A DNA stretch of 64,000 nt. Source: an uncultured Mucispirillum sp. Lineage in GTDB: Bacteria; Chrysiogenota; Deferribacteres; Deferribacterales; Mucispirillaceae. Both the position numbers and the translations under genes were made by a program. Below the pieces are notes generated by a model, which saw only the letters and a list, made by a program, of their open reading frames with translations, did not search any database and was not told where the DNA came from. Shown here piece after piece: positions 1-8,385 of this stretch; the first letter of the stretch is position 1, and the number at the start of each line of letters is the position of its first letter. The DNA is taken from assembly GCA_944324495.1 (NCBI GenBank), contig CALUWN010000008.1, positions 1 through 64,000 on the forward strand, in the 5' to 3' direction.

Positions 1-40
1 ATATATCTGAAACTGTTATATTTTTTAAGTTTACAATTTC
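1..40 (-). repeat. Dispersed repeat, inverted end copy
   Basis: This stretch is the near-exact reverse complement of 3899-3938 (one mismatch seen). At the other locus the same sequence is the 3' part of a longer repeat, so here that part is inverted and lies upstream of the rest of the element (77-136). This suggests a rearranged or partly inverted copy of a dispersed non-coding repeat. Confidence 0.75.
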
Positions 41-76
41 ATTTTCTTACGCTCAATATTACACAGTAGTAATATC

Positions 77-136
77 AGAATCTTATTAAACAATAATAAA
101 AATTAAGGTGTTGCAAAAAAAATGGGGGTGAAGCAG
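77..136 (+). repeat. Dispersed repeat, direct copy 1
   Basis: The segment matches 3841-3898 almost base for base, and its last part (aaggtgttgc, A-run, GGGGGTGA) also recurs at 4304-4335. The repeat supplies the ATG at 122 and the G-rich stretch just before the ATG at 137, so apparent start signals for the downstream thiF gene come from the repeat itself. Confidence 0.8.
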
Positions 137-184
137 ATGAAATCATTATTGACATTATTTTTCTTCAAATATATACTCCTTTCC

Positions 185-988
185 ATGAAACTTTTTGTAA
201 ACGGTGTGGAAACATCTATTGATAAACCATTAAATTTGCTCCAATTATCAAAGCTTCTTAATATGGAAGCAGATATTTTTATAGTGAACTCTTTTCCCAA
301 TGATACATCATATATAGTAAAAGAAAATGATAATATTTCCTTTATAAAAAAAGGTACTCTACCTAAAAAAGAGCATTTAGAATACCTGCTTAACTGCAGG
401 CAGGGCATAACTATTACTGATGTTTTAAAAAATTCAAAAGTAGTAATATGTGGCTGTGGCGGCCTTGGAAGTAATGTGGCTGTAAGCCTTGCAAGAAGCG
501 GTATTGGTTATATTAAATTAATTGATTTTGATGTGGTAGAGCCATCTAATATTAACAGGCAGTGCTATTTTATTAATCAAATCGGCGAATATAAAACTAA
601 TGCACTTAAAAATATTATTACTGAAATTAATCCGTATATAAATGTTGATGTTAGTAATGTATTATTAGATGAAAGTAATATTATAGATGAAGTAAGTGGC
701 TTTCAAGTTATACTTGAATGTTTTGATAATGTTAAATCTAAACTTATGTTAATAGAAAAATGTACTGCCATGCTTCCTAGTTCTTTTATAATAGGTGCAT
801 CAGGGGTGGCAGGTTATTTTGATACTGATATTATAAAAATTAAAAAACTTGGGGCAAATGCTTTAATAGTTGGTGATTTTGAAAATGAAGCAGGTGAAAA
901 TACACCATTAATGGCGCCACGTGTGGCAGCAGCCGCTGCTATTCAAGCAAATGAAACATTGAAATATTTATTGAAGGATATAAAATGA
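185..988 (+). CDS. thiF: ThiF-family adenylyltransferase with N-terminal ThiS-like domain
   Basis: This is a ThiF/E1-like enzyme that would adenylate the C-terminus of the sulfur carrier ThiS in thiazole (thiamine) synthesis, in the cytoplasm. From the start at 185 (MKLFVNG) residues 1 to about 65 look like a ubiquitin/ThiS-type beta-grasp domain without a terminal Gly-Gly. The nucleotide-binding GCGGLGSN motif follows near residue 90, then DFDVVEPSNINRQ, typical of the family. The CxxC zinc pairs of E. coli ThiF are not seen, which fits the shorter 'family 2' ThiF. The start is uncertain: 185 has no clear ribosome site, whereas an ATG at 137 has GGGGGTG upstream but adds a hydrophobic leader and lies at the edge of a repeat. 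The stop overlaps the thiS start by 4 bases. Confidence 0.85.
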   Translation: MKLFVNGVETSIDKPLNLLQLSKLLNMEADIFIVNSFPNDTSYIVKENDNISFIKKGTLPKKEHLEYLLNCRQGITITDVLKNSKVVICGCGGLGSNVAVSLARSGIGYIKLIDFDVVEPSNINRQCYFINQIGEYKTNALKNIITEINPYINVDVSNVLLDESNIIDEVSGFQVILECFDNVKSKLMLIEKCTAMLPSSFIIGASGVAGYFDTDIIKIKKLGANALIVGDFENEAGENTPLMAPRVAAAAAIQANETLKYLLKDIK

Positions 989-1185
989 ATATTATATTAA
1001 ATGGTAAACCTTATGTAATTGAAAACAGTAATAACCTTTTAAATATACTAAAAACTTTAGATATTAACCTACAAAATTTAATTGCAGAAGTTAATGGGGA
1101 AATTGTTACAGCTAAAGAATTTGAAAATAAAATTATAAATGAAAATGATGTTATAGAACTTGTAAAATTTGTTGGCGGTGGTTAG
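985..1185 (+). CDS. thiS: Sulfur carrier protein ThiS
   Basis: A 66-residue beta-grasp protein starting MNIILNGK and ending in FVGGG, the C-terminal glycine tail that is adenylated by ThiF and thiocarboxylated to donate sulfur to the thiazole ring. Length and tail are standard for ThiS. The ATGA overlap with thiF implies translational coupling. No other thiamine genes (thiG, thiH) are in the window, so the rest of the pathway must lie elsewhere. Confidence 0.92.
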   Translation: MNIILNGKPYVIENSNNLLNILKTLDINLQNLIAEVNGEIVTAKEFENKIINENDVIELVKFVGGG

Positions 1186-1186
1186 C

Positions 1187-2779
1187 ATGAAGAAAATATT
1201 TAGTGCTTTATTACTTACTATCTTCTTATTTCCTGCTATAATATATGCAGAAGATACTTTTGAAGGCTTTGCTTCAAGGGTGGAAAGCTGGGCAGAAGGG
1301 CTTAATGGCTATGTTGTAAGCAATACTGGTGCTACTATTGACTTGGGGAAAAATGCAAATGTTGTTAAAGGTATGCAGTTTTCCACTAATAGAGATGGTG
1401 AAAAATTAATTCACCCTGTTACTGGAGAGCCCCTTGGGGTTAAAAAAGTAATCACTGGTAAAATTGTAGTTAGCTCCACAGAGCAGAAGTATTCCACCAC
1501 TAAAATACTTGAAAATAAAGGTATAAAAAAAGGCGATAAAGTTGAGCATATATTCCCTGTGCCTATTAATTTTAAAACTAACCTTTTACAAGAAAGCGAA
1601 ACAGCACAAATTAAATATGCACTTTTCAAAAGCAGTGCTGTAAAAGAAGATTCATCATCAGATTATAGTATAATATGTGAGAGGCAAAACAGCGGAGCAA
1701 ATACTGCTAAATGCTCACTTAACTTTAAAGGCAGTGTTATTTTCTCTGATAATATACCTGTAAAAGGTGTTAAAATAATAAGTACTAAAAAAACAAGCCA
1801 TAATAACCTATATAAAATAGACAATCAGGTAGCAAGTTTATCAGTTGGTTTTTTTTTAGGTAAAGAAAAAGAATATTTAGTTGCTACAACAGATAAAAGC
1901 TCTGTAACTTTATACACAGTAGCAGCAGATAAATTAGTTGAAAAATATTCACTTTCATCATTTCGTGGTGAAATCTCAAATATAGAATCATATGATATTA
2001 ATAATAATGGAAAAGACGAGCTTATAGTATCTATTATTGATAAAAAAAACAACGCTATATCACAGGTTTATGAATTTGATGGTAAAAAATTTCAATTAAT
2101 AGAAGATAAAATCCCATACCTTTTCCGCTCATATTTTGCAAAGGGTAAAAAACACCTTATTTGCCAGTCATATTCAGAAGGAACTATGGTTGGTTTAATA
2201 TATAATGTGGTATATGATAAAGAAAATGAAGAAATAAAATATGAGCCGGAAGATTTGAGCTTCGGTGCTTCCATATACGGTTATGGCATGCTTGATGATA
2301 ACTTCATCTATTTTAACAGACACGGGCTTTTAAGCAAAAGCTATAAAAGTAACAATATATCATACCATAATATTAATTTTGGAAATACTGTAAACTATAT
2401 TATATTTTCACAAAAATTAAGTACTGGTGTAAACGTTGGTGAAACAGGGGAAAGTGCAGGTTTTTTCGTTTATGATGAACAAAATATTGTAGTGCCAGTT
2501 TATCAGCGTATTATACAAACTAAAGACGGCTCACTTTTTATGTCATCTAATGAGCTTGCAAAAAACAATATTATGGGTAGCTTTAAAAATTCTTTTATTG
2601 GCACATATTTTCTTACTAATGACAACGTAGTTACATCATATCAAACTCAAATAGATGGCACCGCTGTAACAGATATAGATATTACACCAGATGGCTCCAC
2701 CATAATATACATATATTCAAAAAATAAAAATGGGCTTGATGATGTTTATTTAGATGTGATTACAAATGATTCTTTTTAA
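1187..2779 (+). CDS. Secreted protein, FlgT-like N-terminal part and FG-GAP/VCBS-like repeats
   Basis: A 530-residue exported protein of unknown function. The start at 1187 directly follows the thiS stop and gives a clean signal peptide (MKKIFSALLLTIFLF, cleavage after IIYA). Residues of about 25-130 (SNTGATIDLG, VVKGMQF, GIKKGDKVE) resemble the C-terminal domain of FlgT-type flagellar proteins, judged by eye. The middle contains YDINNNGKDELIVSI, the Asp/Asn-rich loop of FG-GAP/VCBS beta-propeller repeats. It is probably periplasmic or outer-membrane associated. Its 3' end overlaps the convergent torD-like gene by 20 bases. Function unassigned. Confidence 0.75.
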   Translation: MKKIFSALLLTIFLFPAIIYAEDTFEGFASRVESWAEGLNGYVVSNTGATIDLGKNANVVKGMQFSTNRDGEKLIHPVTGEPLGVKKVITGKIVVSSTEQKYSTTKILENKGIKKGDKVEHIFPVPINFKTNLLQESETAQIKYALFKSSAVKEDSSSDYSIICERQNSGANTAKCSLNFKGSVIFSDNIPVKGVKIISTKKTSHNNLYKIDNQVASLSVGFFLGKEKEYLVATTDKSSVTLYTVAADKLVEKYSLSSFRGEISNIESYDINNNGKDELIVSIIDKKNNAISQVYEFDGKKFQLIEDKIPYLFRSYFAKGKKHLICQSYSEGTMVGLIYNVVYDKENEEIKYEPEDLSFGASIYGYGMLDDNFIYFNRHGLLSKSYKSNNISYHNINFGNTVNYIIFSQKLSTGVNVGETGESAGFFVYDEQNIVVPVYQRIIQTKDGSLFMSSNELAKNNIMGSFKNSFIGTYFLTNDNVVTSYQTQIDGTAVTDIDITPDGSTIIYIYSKNKNGLDDVYLDVITNDSF

Positions 2780-3431
2780 GGAAAAACCTATCATATTCTA
2801 AAAAACCATATACTATACTGCATACTGGTGAATAAAAAAGTGCTCCCTCTGGCATATTAGCCATAGCATACATTAAATGCTCTATCCAGCTAAGCATATA
2901 GTTATCAAGCACATCTACCTGTACATCTAGTAAATGGGAAGCCATTTCAAGATTTTCTTTTTGGATATTATAAGCTGTAATACCTGCTAAATAACCTAAA
3001 AATGAAAGCTCATATGATATATGGTCTGCTAAATCAATATTTTCTTCACCTATTTCAAAACCATACTGTTTTTGAATATTATATAGACTTTCCTTAATAT
3101 TTTCACCATATGGTGCAATATACATAGACTGATAAAGTGATAAACTATCAGGCTTACAAAAAAGAGCTGAATAATCATTTAATAAGCCATTATCAAATAT
3201 TTTACGCTCTTCTGCATGAGTGGATAAGCGTTTTTTTACAAAAGAGGCAAGCTCCATAAAACCAGTTTCTAATGGTTTATTATGTTTAGATAATATTTCA
3301 AATGCGGGGAGTATTTCTTCTGTATATAAATATAAATCTTCATCCGGCACATCTAAAAATACTCTTGCCAAATAATAATACAACTGTTTTCTACCAATAT
3401 GCACTTGTACCAATGAAAGATTATCTGCCAT
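2760..3431 (-). CDS. TorD/DmsD-family molybdoenzyme chaperone
   Basis: A 223-residue, all-helical cytoplasmic protein of the TorD family, which binds apo-molybdoenzymes and their Tat signal peptides before cofactor insertion. The supporting region is DYSALFCKP (the usual Y..LF.gP segment), then SMY...GE, and DHISYELSFLGYLAG, the conserved D/E-H-x(2)-E-L-x-F-x-x-x-L core. Length matches the family (about 200-230). No partner oxidoreductase is adjacent, so its client cannot be named. The start has GGGG in the upstream leader (ggggtagttt before ATG). The 3' end overlaps the convergent secreted protein gene. Confidence 0.8.
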   Translation of the reverse strand: MADNLSLVQVHIGRKQLYYYLARVFLDVPDEDLYLYTEEILPAFEILSKHNKPLETGFMELASFVKKRLSTHAEERKIFDNGLLNDYSALFCKPDSLSLYQSMYIAPYGENIKESLYNIQKQYGFEIGEENIDLADHISYELSFLGYLAGITAYNIQKENLEMASHLLDVQVDVLDNYMLSWIEHLMYAMANMPEGALFYSPVCSIVYGFLEYDRFFLKKNHL

Positions 3432-3680
3432 AAACTACCCCGTGAAAGTAGTATAATATATATTTTCCTATTTTAAAAGTGTTTTATGAAACAAATAATA
3501 TTGCTTAATGAATAAATACTTGATAGGTTTGATTAAAAACATAATCAAGATACCTTTTTAATGATTTTTTTCATACTTTAGCTTACCCCAATATAAACTG
3601 GTGGTACCCCATTTTTTATTAAAAAATGCTATAACTACTTGATAATATATGTAAAAATAGAAATAATTGTAATAACTGTT

Positions 3681-3720
3681 ATTCTGAGCCTACGATAGTA
3701 GGCGAAAAATCTTATTAAAC
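3681..3720 (+). repeat. REP-like hairpin repeat copy A
   Basis: The sequence attctgaGCCTACgataGTAGGCgaaaaatcttattaaac carries a perfect six-base stem. It shares its flanks (attctgagcct, agg cga, aatcttattaaac) with 3822-3855, while the loop differs in length. The layout resembles short palindromic intergenic repeats of the REP type. Confidence 0.65.
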
Positions 3721-3725
3721 TTTTA

Positions 3726-3753
3726 TTAAAAAATACATCCATGTATTTTTTAA
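3726..3753. repeat. Perfect 13-bp inverted repeat
   Basis: Arms TTAAAAAATACAT and ATGTATTTTTTAA are separated by CC. The hairpin ends in a T-run on both strands and could act as a bidirectional terminator, but no gene ends close by. It may be part of the surrounding repeat cluster. Confidence 0.6.
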
Positions 3754-3821
3754 ATCTCCGTTTGGTCGGAATAAATCCTCCCGCACTTGCTAAAGACGGG
3801 GCGTCCTGCCCCTACCATGTC

Positions 3822-3855
3822 ATTCTGAGCCTTTAGGCGAAGAATCTTATTAAAC
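3822..3855 (+). repeat. REP-like hairpin repeat copy B
   Basis: The sequence attctgaGCCTttAGGCgaagaatcttattaaac shares both flanks with copy A at 3681. Its tail is also the beginning of the dispersed repeat at 3841, so the two repeat types are joined here. Confidence 0.65.
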
Positions 3856-3938
3856 AATAATAAAAATTAAGGTGTTTTAAAAAAATGGGGGTGAAGCAAA
3901 AATTGTAAACTTAAAAAATATAACAGTTTTAGATATAT
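3841..3938 (+). repeat. Dispersed repeat, most complete copy
   Basis: About 98 bases combine the sequence found at 77-136 (direct) with the sequence found at 1-40 (reverse complement). Because both parts are contiguous here, this is probably the intact arrangement. It is non-coding and lies between TorD and the META lipoprotein gene. Confidence 0.75.
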
Positions 3939-4303
3939 TAAAAGTATATATAATCTATTAATATCTTACTGCCATATTTTTACCTTTCCATATCTTTACG
4001 CCGAAAATCTCAAAAACGGGTGTTTTGTTATTTTACCTATAAAGCTCCAAAGGTATAATCACTCATTATTGTTTTTCCATTGCCACTACAACTCGCTTCG
4101 CTCTCAAGTAGCTGGCAAAACATTCCAAAAAAATAATTTCGCATACCATTTGAAGAGCGTTTATATGTAAAATAACACTAGTACATAAAATAAGGATAAA
4201 TATTTATAAATATTATTTTGCTAAAGTTATTTAAAATATTATGAGTGTTTGTATTTATTATATTTAAGATTTTTTGCCTAATAGCTCCGCATCAAGGTGA
4301 CAT

Positions 4304-4335
4304 AAGGTGTTGCAAAAAAAATGGGGGTGATGCAG
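4304..4335 (+). repeat. Dispersed repeat, partial copy
   Basis: This copy keeps only the core aaggtgttgc plus A-run plus ATGGGGGTGATGCAG, matching 105-136 with one substitution. It lies just beyond the 3' end of the META lipoprotein gene. Confidence 0.7.
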
Positions 4336-4368
4336 AATATAAACTATTGCCATATTAAAGCATATATG

Positions 4369-4737
4369 CTATTTCACTAATATAAACTTATTATCACCTA
4401 TGGTTAATATATTATTTTCGTAACTAATGCTTAAATTATCTGATAATGATTTTAAATAGGCTGTTTCATTATCCATATCTTCAGGCAGCCCCATCATCAT
4501 AGTAGTTCCCATTTGACTAAAGCTGATTTTATTATCTTTTATAGTATAGCTCCCCATATATCTATTAACACCAGCAGAGCCAAAAACACTGCTGTTATCA
4601 AAACCTATTGTAATTTTATGGTTGCTTACAAGCTTAAATTCATGGTGGTTTATATCTTTTACAATATGATTTTCTGACATTTTATTACAGCCTGCTAATA
4701 TTATAAATGGTGATAGTATTAAAATCAATTTTTTCAT
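4369..4737 (-). CDS. META/HslJ-like lipoprotein
   Basis: A 122-residue lipoprotein. The start at 4737 gives a signal peptide with lipobox LAGC at residues of about 14-17. The mature part has the META (HslJ-like) pattern: GSAGVNRYMGSYTI corresponds to the family's G.N.y.G.y segment, followed by I.FSQMGTTMMM and a final strand NKFILVK. META proteins are small beta-barrel-like domains in the cell envelope, linked in E. coli HslJ to novobiocin resistance and heat induction; the function here is unknown. The few upstream in-frame residues are unlikely to be translated. Confidence 0.7.
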   Translation of the reverse strand: MKKLILILSPFIILAGCNKMSENHIVKDINHHEFKLVSNHKITIGFDNSSVFGSAGVNRYMGSYTIKDNKISFSQMGTTMMMGLPEDMDNETAYLKSLSDNLSISYENNILTIGDNKFILVK

Positions 4738-4756
4738 ACTTTCATATTCCATAAAT

Positions 4757-4784
4757 ATACCTGTGCCTTAAAAAGCACAGGTAT
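4757..4784 (-). terminator. Hairpin terminator downstream of the universal stress gene
   Basis: The 10-bp perfect arms ATACCTGTGC and GCACAGGTAT enclose an eight-base A-rich loop. It lies just past the 3' end of the minus-strand universal stress gene and before the META gene start. There is only a weak T-run on the minus strand. Confidence 0.65.
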
Positions 4785-4800
4785 TAATATGTTATTAAGA

Positions 4801-5262
4801 TTACTGATTACCTTTTGGGCGTACTGTTAAAACAGGACATGGTGCTTTACGTACCACAAGTTCTGCCGTAGAACCAAATAATACATGCTCTAAACCTGTT
4901 CTGCCATGAGTACCGATGATTATCATATCAAAGTTGCCAGTTTCTGCTTCTTTAATAATCTCACTGTATGGGTTACCCCTTAATATTTTTGTAGTAAATT
5001 CTACACCTTGAAGTTCTGGAGCGTTTGCTACAAACTCATCAAATTGTTTTCTTGCACCGTCTTCAAAATCAGGTGAAAGGTTTTGCATAGGCATACCCAT
5101 TTGTGGTATATAAAAAGCAACTATATTGCCTTCATCAAAAAGTATATGCACTATCTCAAGCTCTGCTCCCAGTATTTTTTTCATCTCTACTGCATAAGCT
5201 AAAGCATAGTGAGAAGCTTCAGAAAAATCTGTTGGAAAAAGTATTTTTTTTACAGGACCCAT
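4801..5262 (-). CDS. Universal stress protein (UspA family)
   Basis: A 153-residue single-domain Usp. It starts KKILFPTDFSEAS, has the central GNPYSEIIKEA segment, and ends with GTHGRTGLEHVLFGSTAELVV, the G-2x-G-9x-G-S/T signature of ATP-binding Usp proteins. It is cytoplasmic, usually dimeric, and associated with survival under stress. A strong GGAGG site precedes the ATG. It lies 11 bases after the receiver-domain gene and is probably cotranscribed with it, with a hairpin terminator behind. Confidence 0.92.
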   Translation of the reverse strand: MGPVKKILFPTDFSEASHYALAYAVEMKKILGAELEIVHILFDEGNIVAFYIPQMGMPMQNLSPDFEDGARKQFDEFVANAPELQGVEFTTKILRGNPYSEIIKEAETGNFDMIIIGTHGRTGLEHVLFGSTAELVVRKAPCPVLTVRPKGNQ

Positions 5263-5273
5263 AAATTACCTCC

Positions 5274-5645
5274 TTAGCTATTTACTTTTTCTGACATTAC
5301 AAGCAGCTCTTTTATTTCACCTATTTTATAATCCTTAGGTAAAATCTCTAAAAAACCAAACTCATACGTCAAAAGTATATCATCAGCAGTAACATTAGAT
5401 GATAAAAGTATTACAGGCATAGATGTGCGGATAAAGCCTACATTATTAAGCATATCCACCATATAAATTTCCTTCATACTTAAATCAGCTATAACTGCAT
5501 AATAATCATTACTGTTTAAAACTTCAATAGATAATAATGGGTTTGTAAGACGCTGCAGGGAATAATTATTAGCATCAAATTCATAATGAAGCCTTGCAAA
5601 AACATCATCATCATTTGTAATAACAAGTATTTTTTTTACTTCCAT
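5274..5645 (-). CDS. Stand-alone response-regulator receiver domain
   Basis: A 123-residue CheY-like protein with no output domain. The acidic N-terminal cluster TNDDDVF, the likely phosphoacceptor Asp in AVIADLS (about residue 54), the Ser of PVILLSS and the Lys of ILPKDY occupy the usual receiver positions. It overlaps the tatD start by 10 bases. It could relay phosphate or act by protein-protein contact; no histidine kinase is nearby, so the partner is unknown. Confidence 0.7.
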   Translation of the reverse strand: MEVKKILVITNDDDVFARLHYEFDANNYSLQRLTNPLLSIEVLNSNDYYAVIADLSMKEIYMVDMLNNVGFIRTSMPVILLSSNVTADDILLTYEFGFLEILPKDYKIGEIKELLVMSEKVNS

Positions 5646-6439
5646 AATGACTGCTCCCCCATTAATCTTTTAAAATTTTCTTCTAACTGATATGAAAGTT
5701 TTGACATATCAATTTTTAAATAATCTGCTATAAAGCATGCAGTATAAAACACATTAGCAGGCATATTCTTTTTCCCTCGCACTGGCACAGGCGATAAATA
5801 CGGGCTGTCTGTTTCTATTAAAAGCTTATCTATTTTTGTATTTTCTAGTGCAATACGCAGATTTTCAGCATTTTTAAAGGTAACATTACCAGCATAACTA
5901 ATATAAAAATTACGATTTTTTACCCAGTCAAGCACCTGCAAACTGCCATCAAAACAGTGAAATATCCCTTTTAAATTATGATACTTTTTTTCTGCTTTTT
6001 CAAGTACTTCTATTGTATCATCAGCCGCATTTCTACTGTGTATAACTATAGGCTTATCTATCTTACAAGCAATATCTACCATATCTTCAAATACATGTAC
6101 CTGCTTTTCTTTCTCAGGGTTGTTTTCATAATAAAAATCAAGCCCTGTTTCGCCTACTGCTAAAACTTTTTCATGCTTTGCTATATTATAAAACTTTTCA
6201 TAATCACTTTCTTTATTATAAATATCTGCATATTCTGGGTGTAAGCCAACTGCAGCATAAAGCCCAGTATGTTTTTTTGCCGCTTCTAATGCCATTAGGC
6301 TGTTTTCATAATCTATGCCTATTGTAATACAACGTAAAACATTGTTTTCACTACCTAGTGCAATAAAATCTTCCACCGTTCTGCCATACTCATCATCATG
6401 AATATGAGCATGGGTATCTGTAAAAAATATGCTATCCAT
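5636..6439 (-). CDS. tatD: TatD-family metal-dependent hydrolase
   Basis: A 267-residue TIM-barrel metallohydrolase. Metal-binding motifs are in order: DTHAHIHD near the N-terminus, GETGLDFYY, HSRNAADDT, FHCFDGS and the C-terminal ETDSPYLSPVP. TatD enzymes are 3'-5' DNA/RNA exonucleases and D-aminoacyl-tRNA-like hydrolases; the precise substrate is not settled from sequence. It lies 2 bases after metG in the order holB-ricT-metG-tatD, an arrangement also known from Bacillus-type genomes, which supports the identity. Confidence 0.92.
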   Translation of the reverse strand: MDSIFFTDTHAHIHDDEYGRTVEDFIALGSENNVLRCITIGIDYENSLMALEAAKKHTGLYAAVGLHPEYADIYNKESDYEKFYNIAKHEKVLAVGETGLDFYYENNPEKEKQVHVFEDMVDIACKIDKPIVIHSRNAADDTIEVLEKAEKKYHNLKGIFHCFDGSLQVLDWVKNRNFYISYAGNVTFKNAENLRIALENTKIDKLLIETDSPYLSPVPVRGKKNMPANVFYTACFIADYLKIDMSKLSYQLEENFKRLMGEQSLWK

Positions 6440-6441
6440 TA

Positions 6442-8370
6442 CTATTTTATTTTTGTACCTGCTGTAATACTTTCAGGCAGTTCTAAAACAAAATGTCTTT
6501 CACCGTTGCTGGCTGCTAGTATCATACCGCAGGACTCTATACCCATAAGTTTTGCTGGTTTTAAGTTTGTAACTACTGCTATCACTTTTCCTTTTAAATC
6601 ATCAGGATGATAGCTTTTAGCAATACCTGAAACAATAGTTCTGCCACCATCACCTACATCTACAAGCAGTTTTAAAAGCTTTTCACTTTTTTTCACCTGC
6701 TCTACTTCCAAAACTTTACCAGCTTTTATTTCCACCTGCTCAAATGTAGAAAAATCTATTAAATTATCTTCTTGCATTAATTCTTCTTTCTTTTCTTCTT
6801 TTTTGCCATATATTTTTTCAAGCATTTCTTTCTCATCAAGTCGTGGAAAAATACTTGTGCTTTCAGGTAATTTTTCGCCGCTTTTTAATAAGCATACTTT
6901 AGATAAATCTTCTTGGCAGGTAAGGTTTATTTTATCATCTGAGCCTATCTGCCTTCTAATTTCTAAGGCAGTTTCTGGCATAAATGGGTATACTAAATGA
7001 CTTACCGCCCTTAAACCGTCAAGCACTGTATAAAGTACAGAACCAAGCCTGCCCCTTTTACTTTCATCTTTTGCTAAAACCCATGGTTTTGCTTCATCAA
7101 TATATCTATTCATTACACTTATACTTTCCCATATAGAAAGCAGTGCTTTATTATACGCCAATTTACTTAAATGGTTATCTACATCATTAGCTGATTTTGC
7201 TATTGCATTATGCACATTTTCATCTATGGATTCTTTATCAGTATAGGCTGGTACTATGCCATCAAAATATTTTTTCACCATACCAATGCTGCGAGATACT
7301 AGGTTGCCTAAATCGTTTGCTAAATCACCATTTATTCTGTGTATTAATGCCTTAAAGGAAAAATCACCGTCCAAACCAAAAGGCACTTCTCTCATTAAAA
7401 AATACCTAAAAGCATCTCTTCCAAATATTTCCACAAGCCAAAATGGGTCAATAGCATTACCCATAGATTTTGACATTTTTTGCCCGTCTACCGTCCACCA
7501 GCCATGAGCAAAAACAGATTTAGGAAGCGGTATGCCAGCACTAAAAAGCATGGCAGGCCAGTAAACTGTATGAAATCTTAAAATATCTTTGCCTACTAAA
7601 TGAAAATCAGCTGGCCAGTATTTTTTCCTATGGCTTTCTTCATTAAAATAGCCTAAAGCAGATAAGTAGTTTGTAAGAGCATCCACCCAAACATATATAA
7701 CGTGTTTTTCGTTTTCTTCCATAGGTATGCCCCATGAAAAATTAATTCGGCTTATAGATAAATCCCTTAAACCTTCCTTAATAAATGATATTATTTCATT
7801 ACGCCTAGATTCTGGGCGGATAAAATCTGGGTTATTATTAATATGCTCTAATATTGCATCTTCATATTTACTCATTTTGAAAAAATAAGATGATTCTTTT
7901 AATTTAGCAGTTTCCCTGCCACAGTCTGGGCATAAGTTGCCTTCTAAAAGCTGAGTTTCTGTCCAGTATGCTTCACAAGGGGTGCAGTACCAGCCCTCAT
8001 ATTCACCAAGGTAAATATCACCATTTGATTGCATCTTCCTAATCATTTCCCAAACTGCTTCTTTATGACGGCTTTGAGTAGTGCGGATAAAATCATCGTT
8101 GGAAATATTAAGCTCTTTCCACAACGCCCTAAACCTTTCATTATTTTTATCTGCCAGCTCTATAGGTTTTAAACCCTGTTTCTGTGCTGAAAGCTCCATT
8201 TTCTGACCATGCTCATCTGTTCCTGTTAAAAAGAAAACATCATAACCGCACATTCTTTTATATCTGCTTATAACATCTGCTGCCACAGTTGTATAAGCAT
8301 GACCTATATGGGGTTTGTCGTTTACATAATATATAGGAGTTGTTACATAAAAAGTCTTATTATCACTCAT
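6442..8370 (-). CDS. metG: Methionyl-tRNA synthetase with C-terminal tRNA-binding domain
   Basis: A 642-residue class I synthetase that charges tRNA-Met. The HIGH motif is in NDKPHIGHAYT (about residue 22), the zinc knuckle is CTPC...CPDC near 128-148, and the KMSKS motif is in GQKMSKSMGN near 300. An anticodon-binding helical domain follows. From about residue 540 a FEQVEIKAGKVLEVE segment starts an EMAP/Trbp111-type OB-fold that improves tRNA binding and dimerisation. Length and architecture are standard for the long bacterial form. Confidence 0.97.
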   Translation of the reverse strand: MSDNKTFYVTTPIYYVNDKPHIGHAYTTVAADVISRYKRMCGYDVFFLTGTDEHGQKMELSAQKQGLKPIELADKNNERFRALWKELNISNDDFIRTTQSRHKEAVWEMIRKMQSNGDIYLGEYEGWYCTPCEAYWTETQLLEGNLCPDCGRETAKLKESSYFFKMSKYEDAILEHINNNPDFIRPESRRNEIISFIKEGLRDLSISRINFSWGIPMEENEKHVIYVWVDALTNYLSALGYFNEESHRKKYWPADFHLVGKDILRFHTVYWPAMLFSAGIPLPKSVFAHGWWTVDGQKMSKSMGNAIDPFWLVEIFGRDAFRYFLMREVPFGLDGDFSFKALIHRINGDLANDLGNLVSRSIGMVKKYFDGIVPAYTDKESIDENVHNAIAKSANDVDNHLSKLAYNKALLSIWESISVMNRYIDEAKPWVLAKDESKRGRLGSVLYTVLDGLRAVSHLVYPFMPETALEIRRQIGSDDKINLTCQEDLSKVCLLKSGEKLPESTSIFPRLDEKEMLEKIYGKKEEKKEELMQEDNLIDFSTFEQVEIKAGKVLEVEQVKKSEKLLKLLVDVGDGGRTIVSGIAKSYHPDDLKGKVIAVVTNLKPAKLMGIESCGMILAASNGERHFVLELPESITAGTKIK

Positions 8371-8385
8371 TTTATCCTCAATACA

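Larger units (their letters stand above)
3432..4368. other. Repeat-rich region without a gene
   Basis: No open frame with coding character is seen in these 937 bases. The region holds two related hairpin repeats (3681-3720 and 3822-3855), a perfect 13-bp inverted repeat (3726-3753), a GC-rich hairpin (GGGGC at 3798-3802 with GCCCC at 3808-3812), the fullest copy of the dispersed repeat (3841-3938) and a partial copy (4304-4335). Local GC peaks at about 3760-3840 contrast with the AT-rich flanks. It looks like an accumulation site for small mobile repeats between two transcription units. Confidence 0.7.

Noticed and set aside
122-184. Extended N-terminus of ThiF starting at 122
   Set aside because: The first codons lie in a dispersed repeat that recurs in non-coding DNA, and the leader does not fit the ThiS-like domain start at 185.
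3781-3850. Structured RNA or small gene in the GC-rich patch
   Set aside because: Only short repeat hairpins are seen; no conserved RNA fold or start site recognised.
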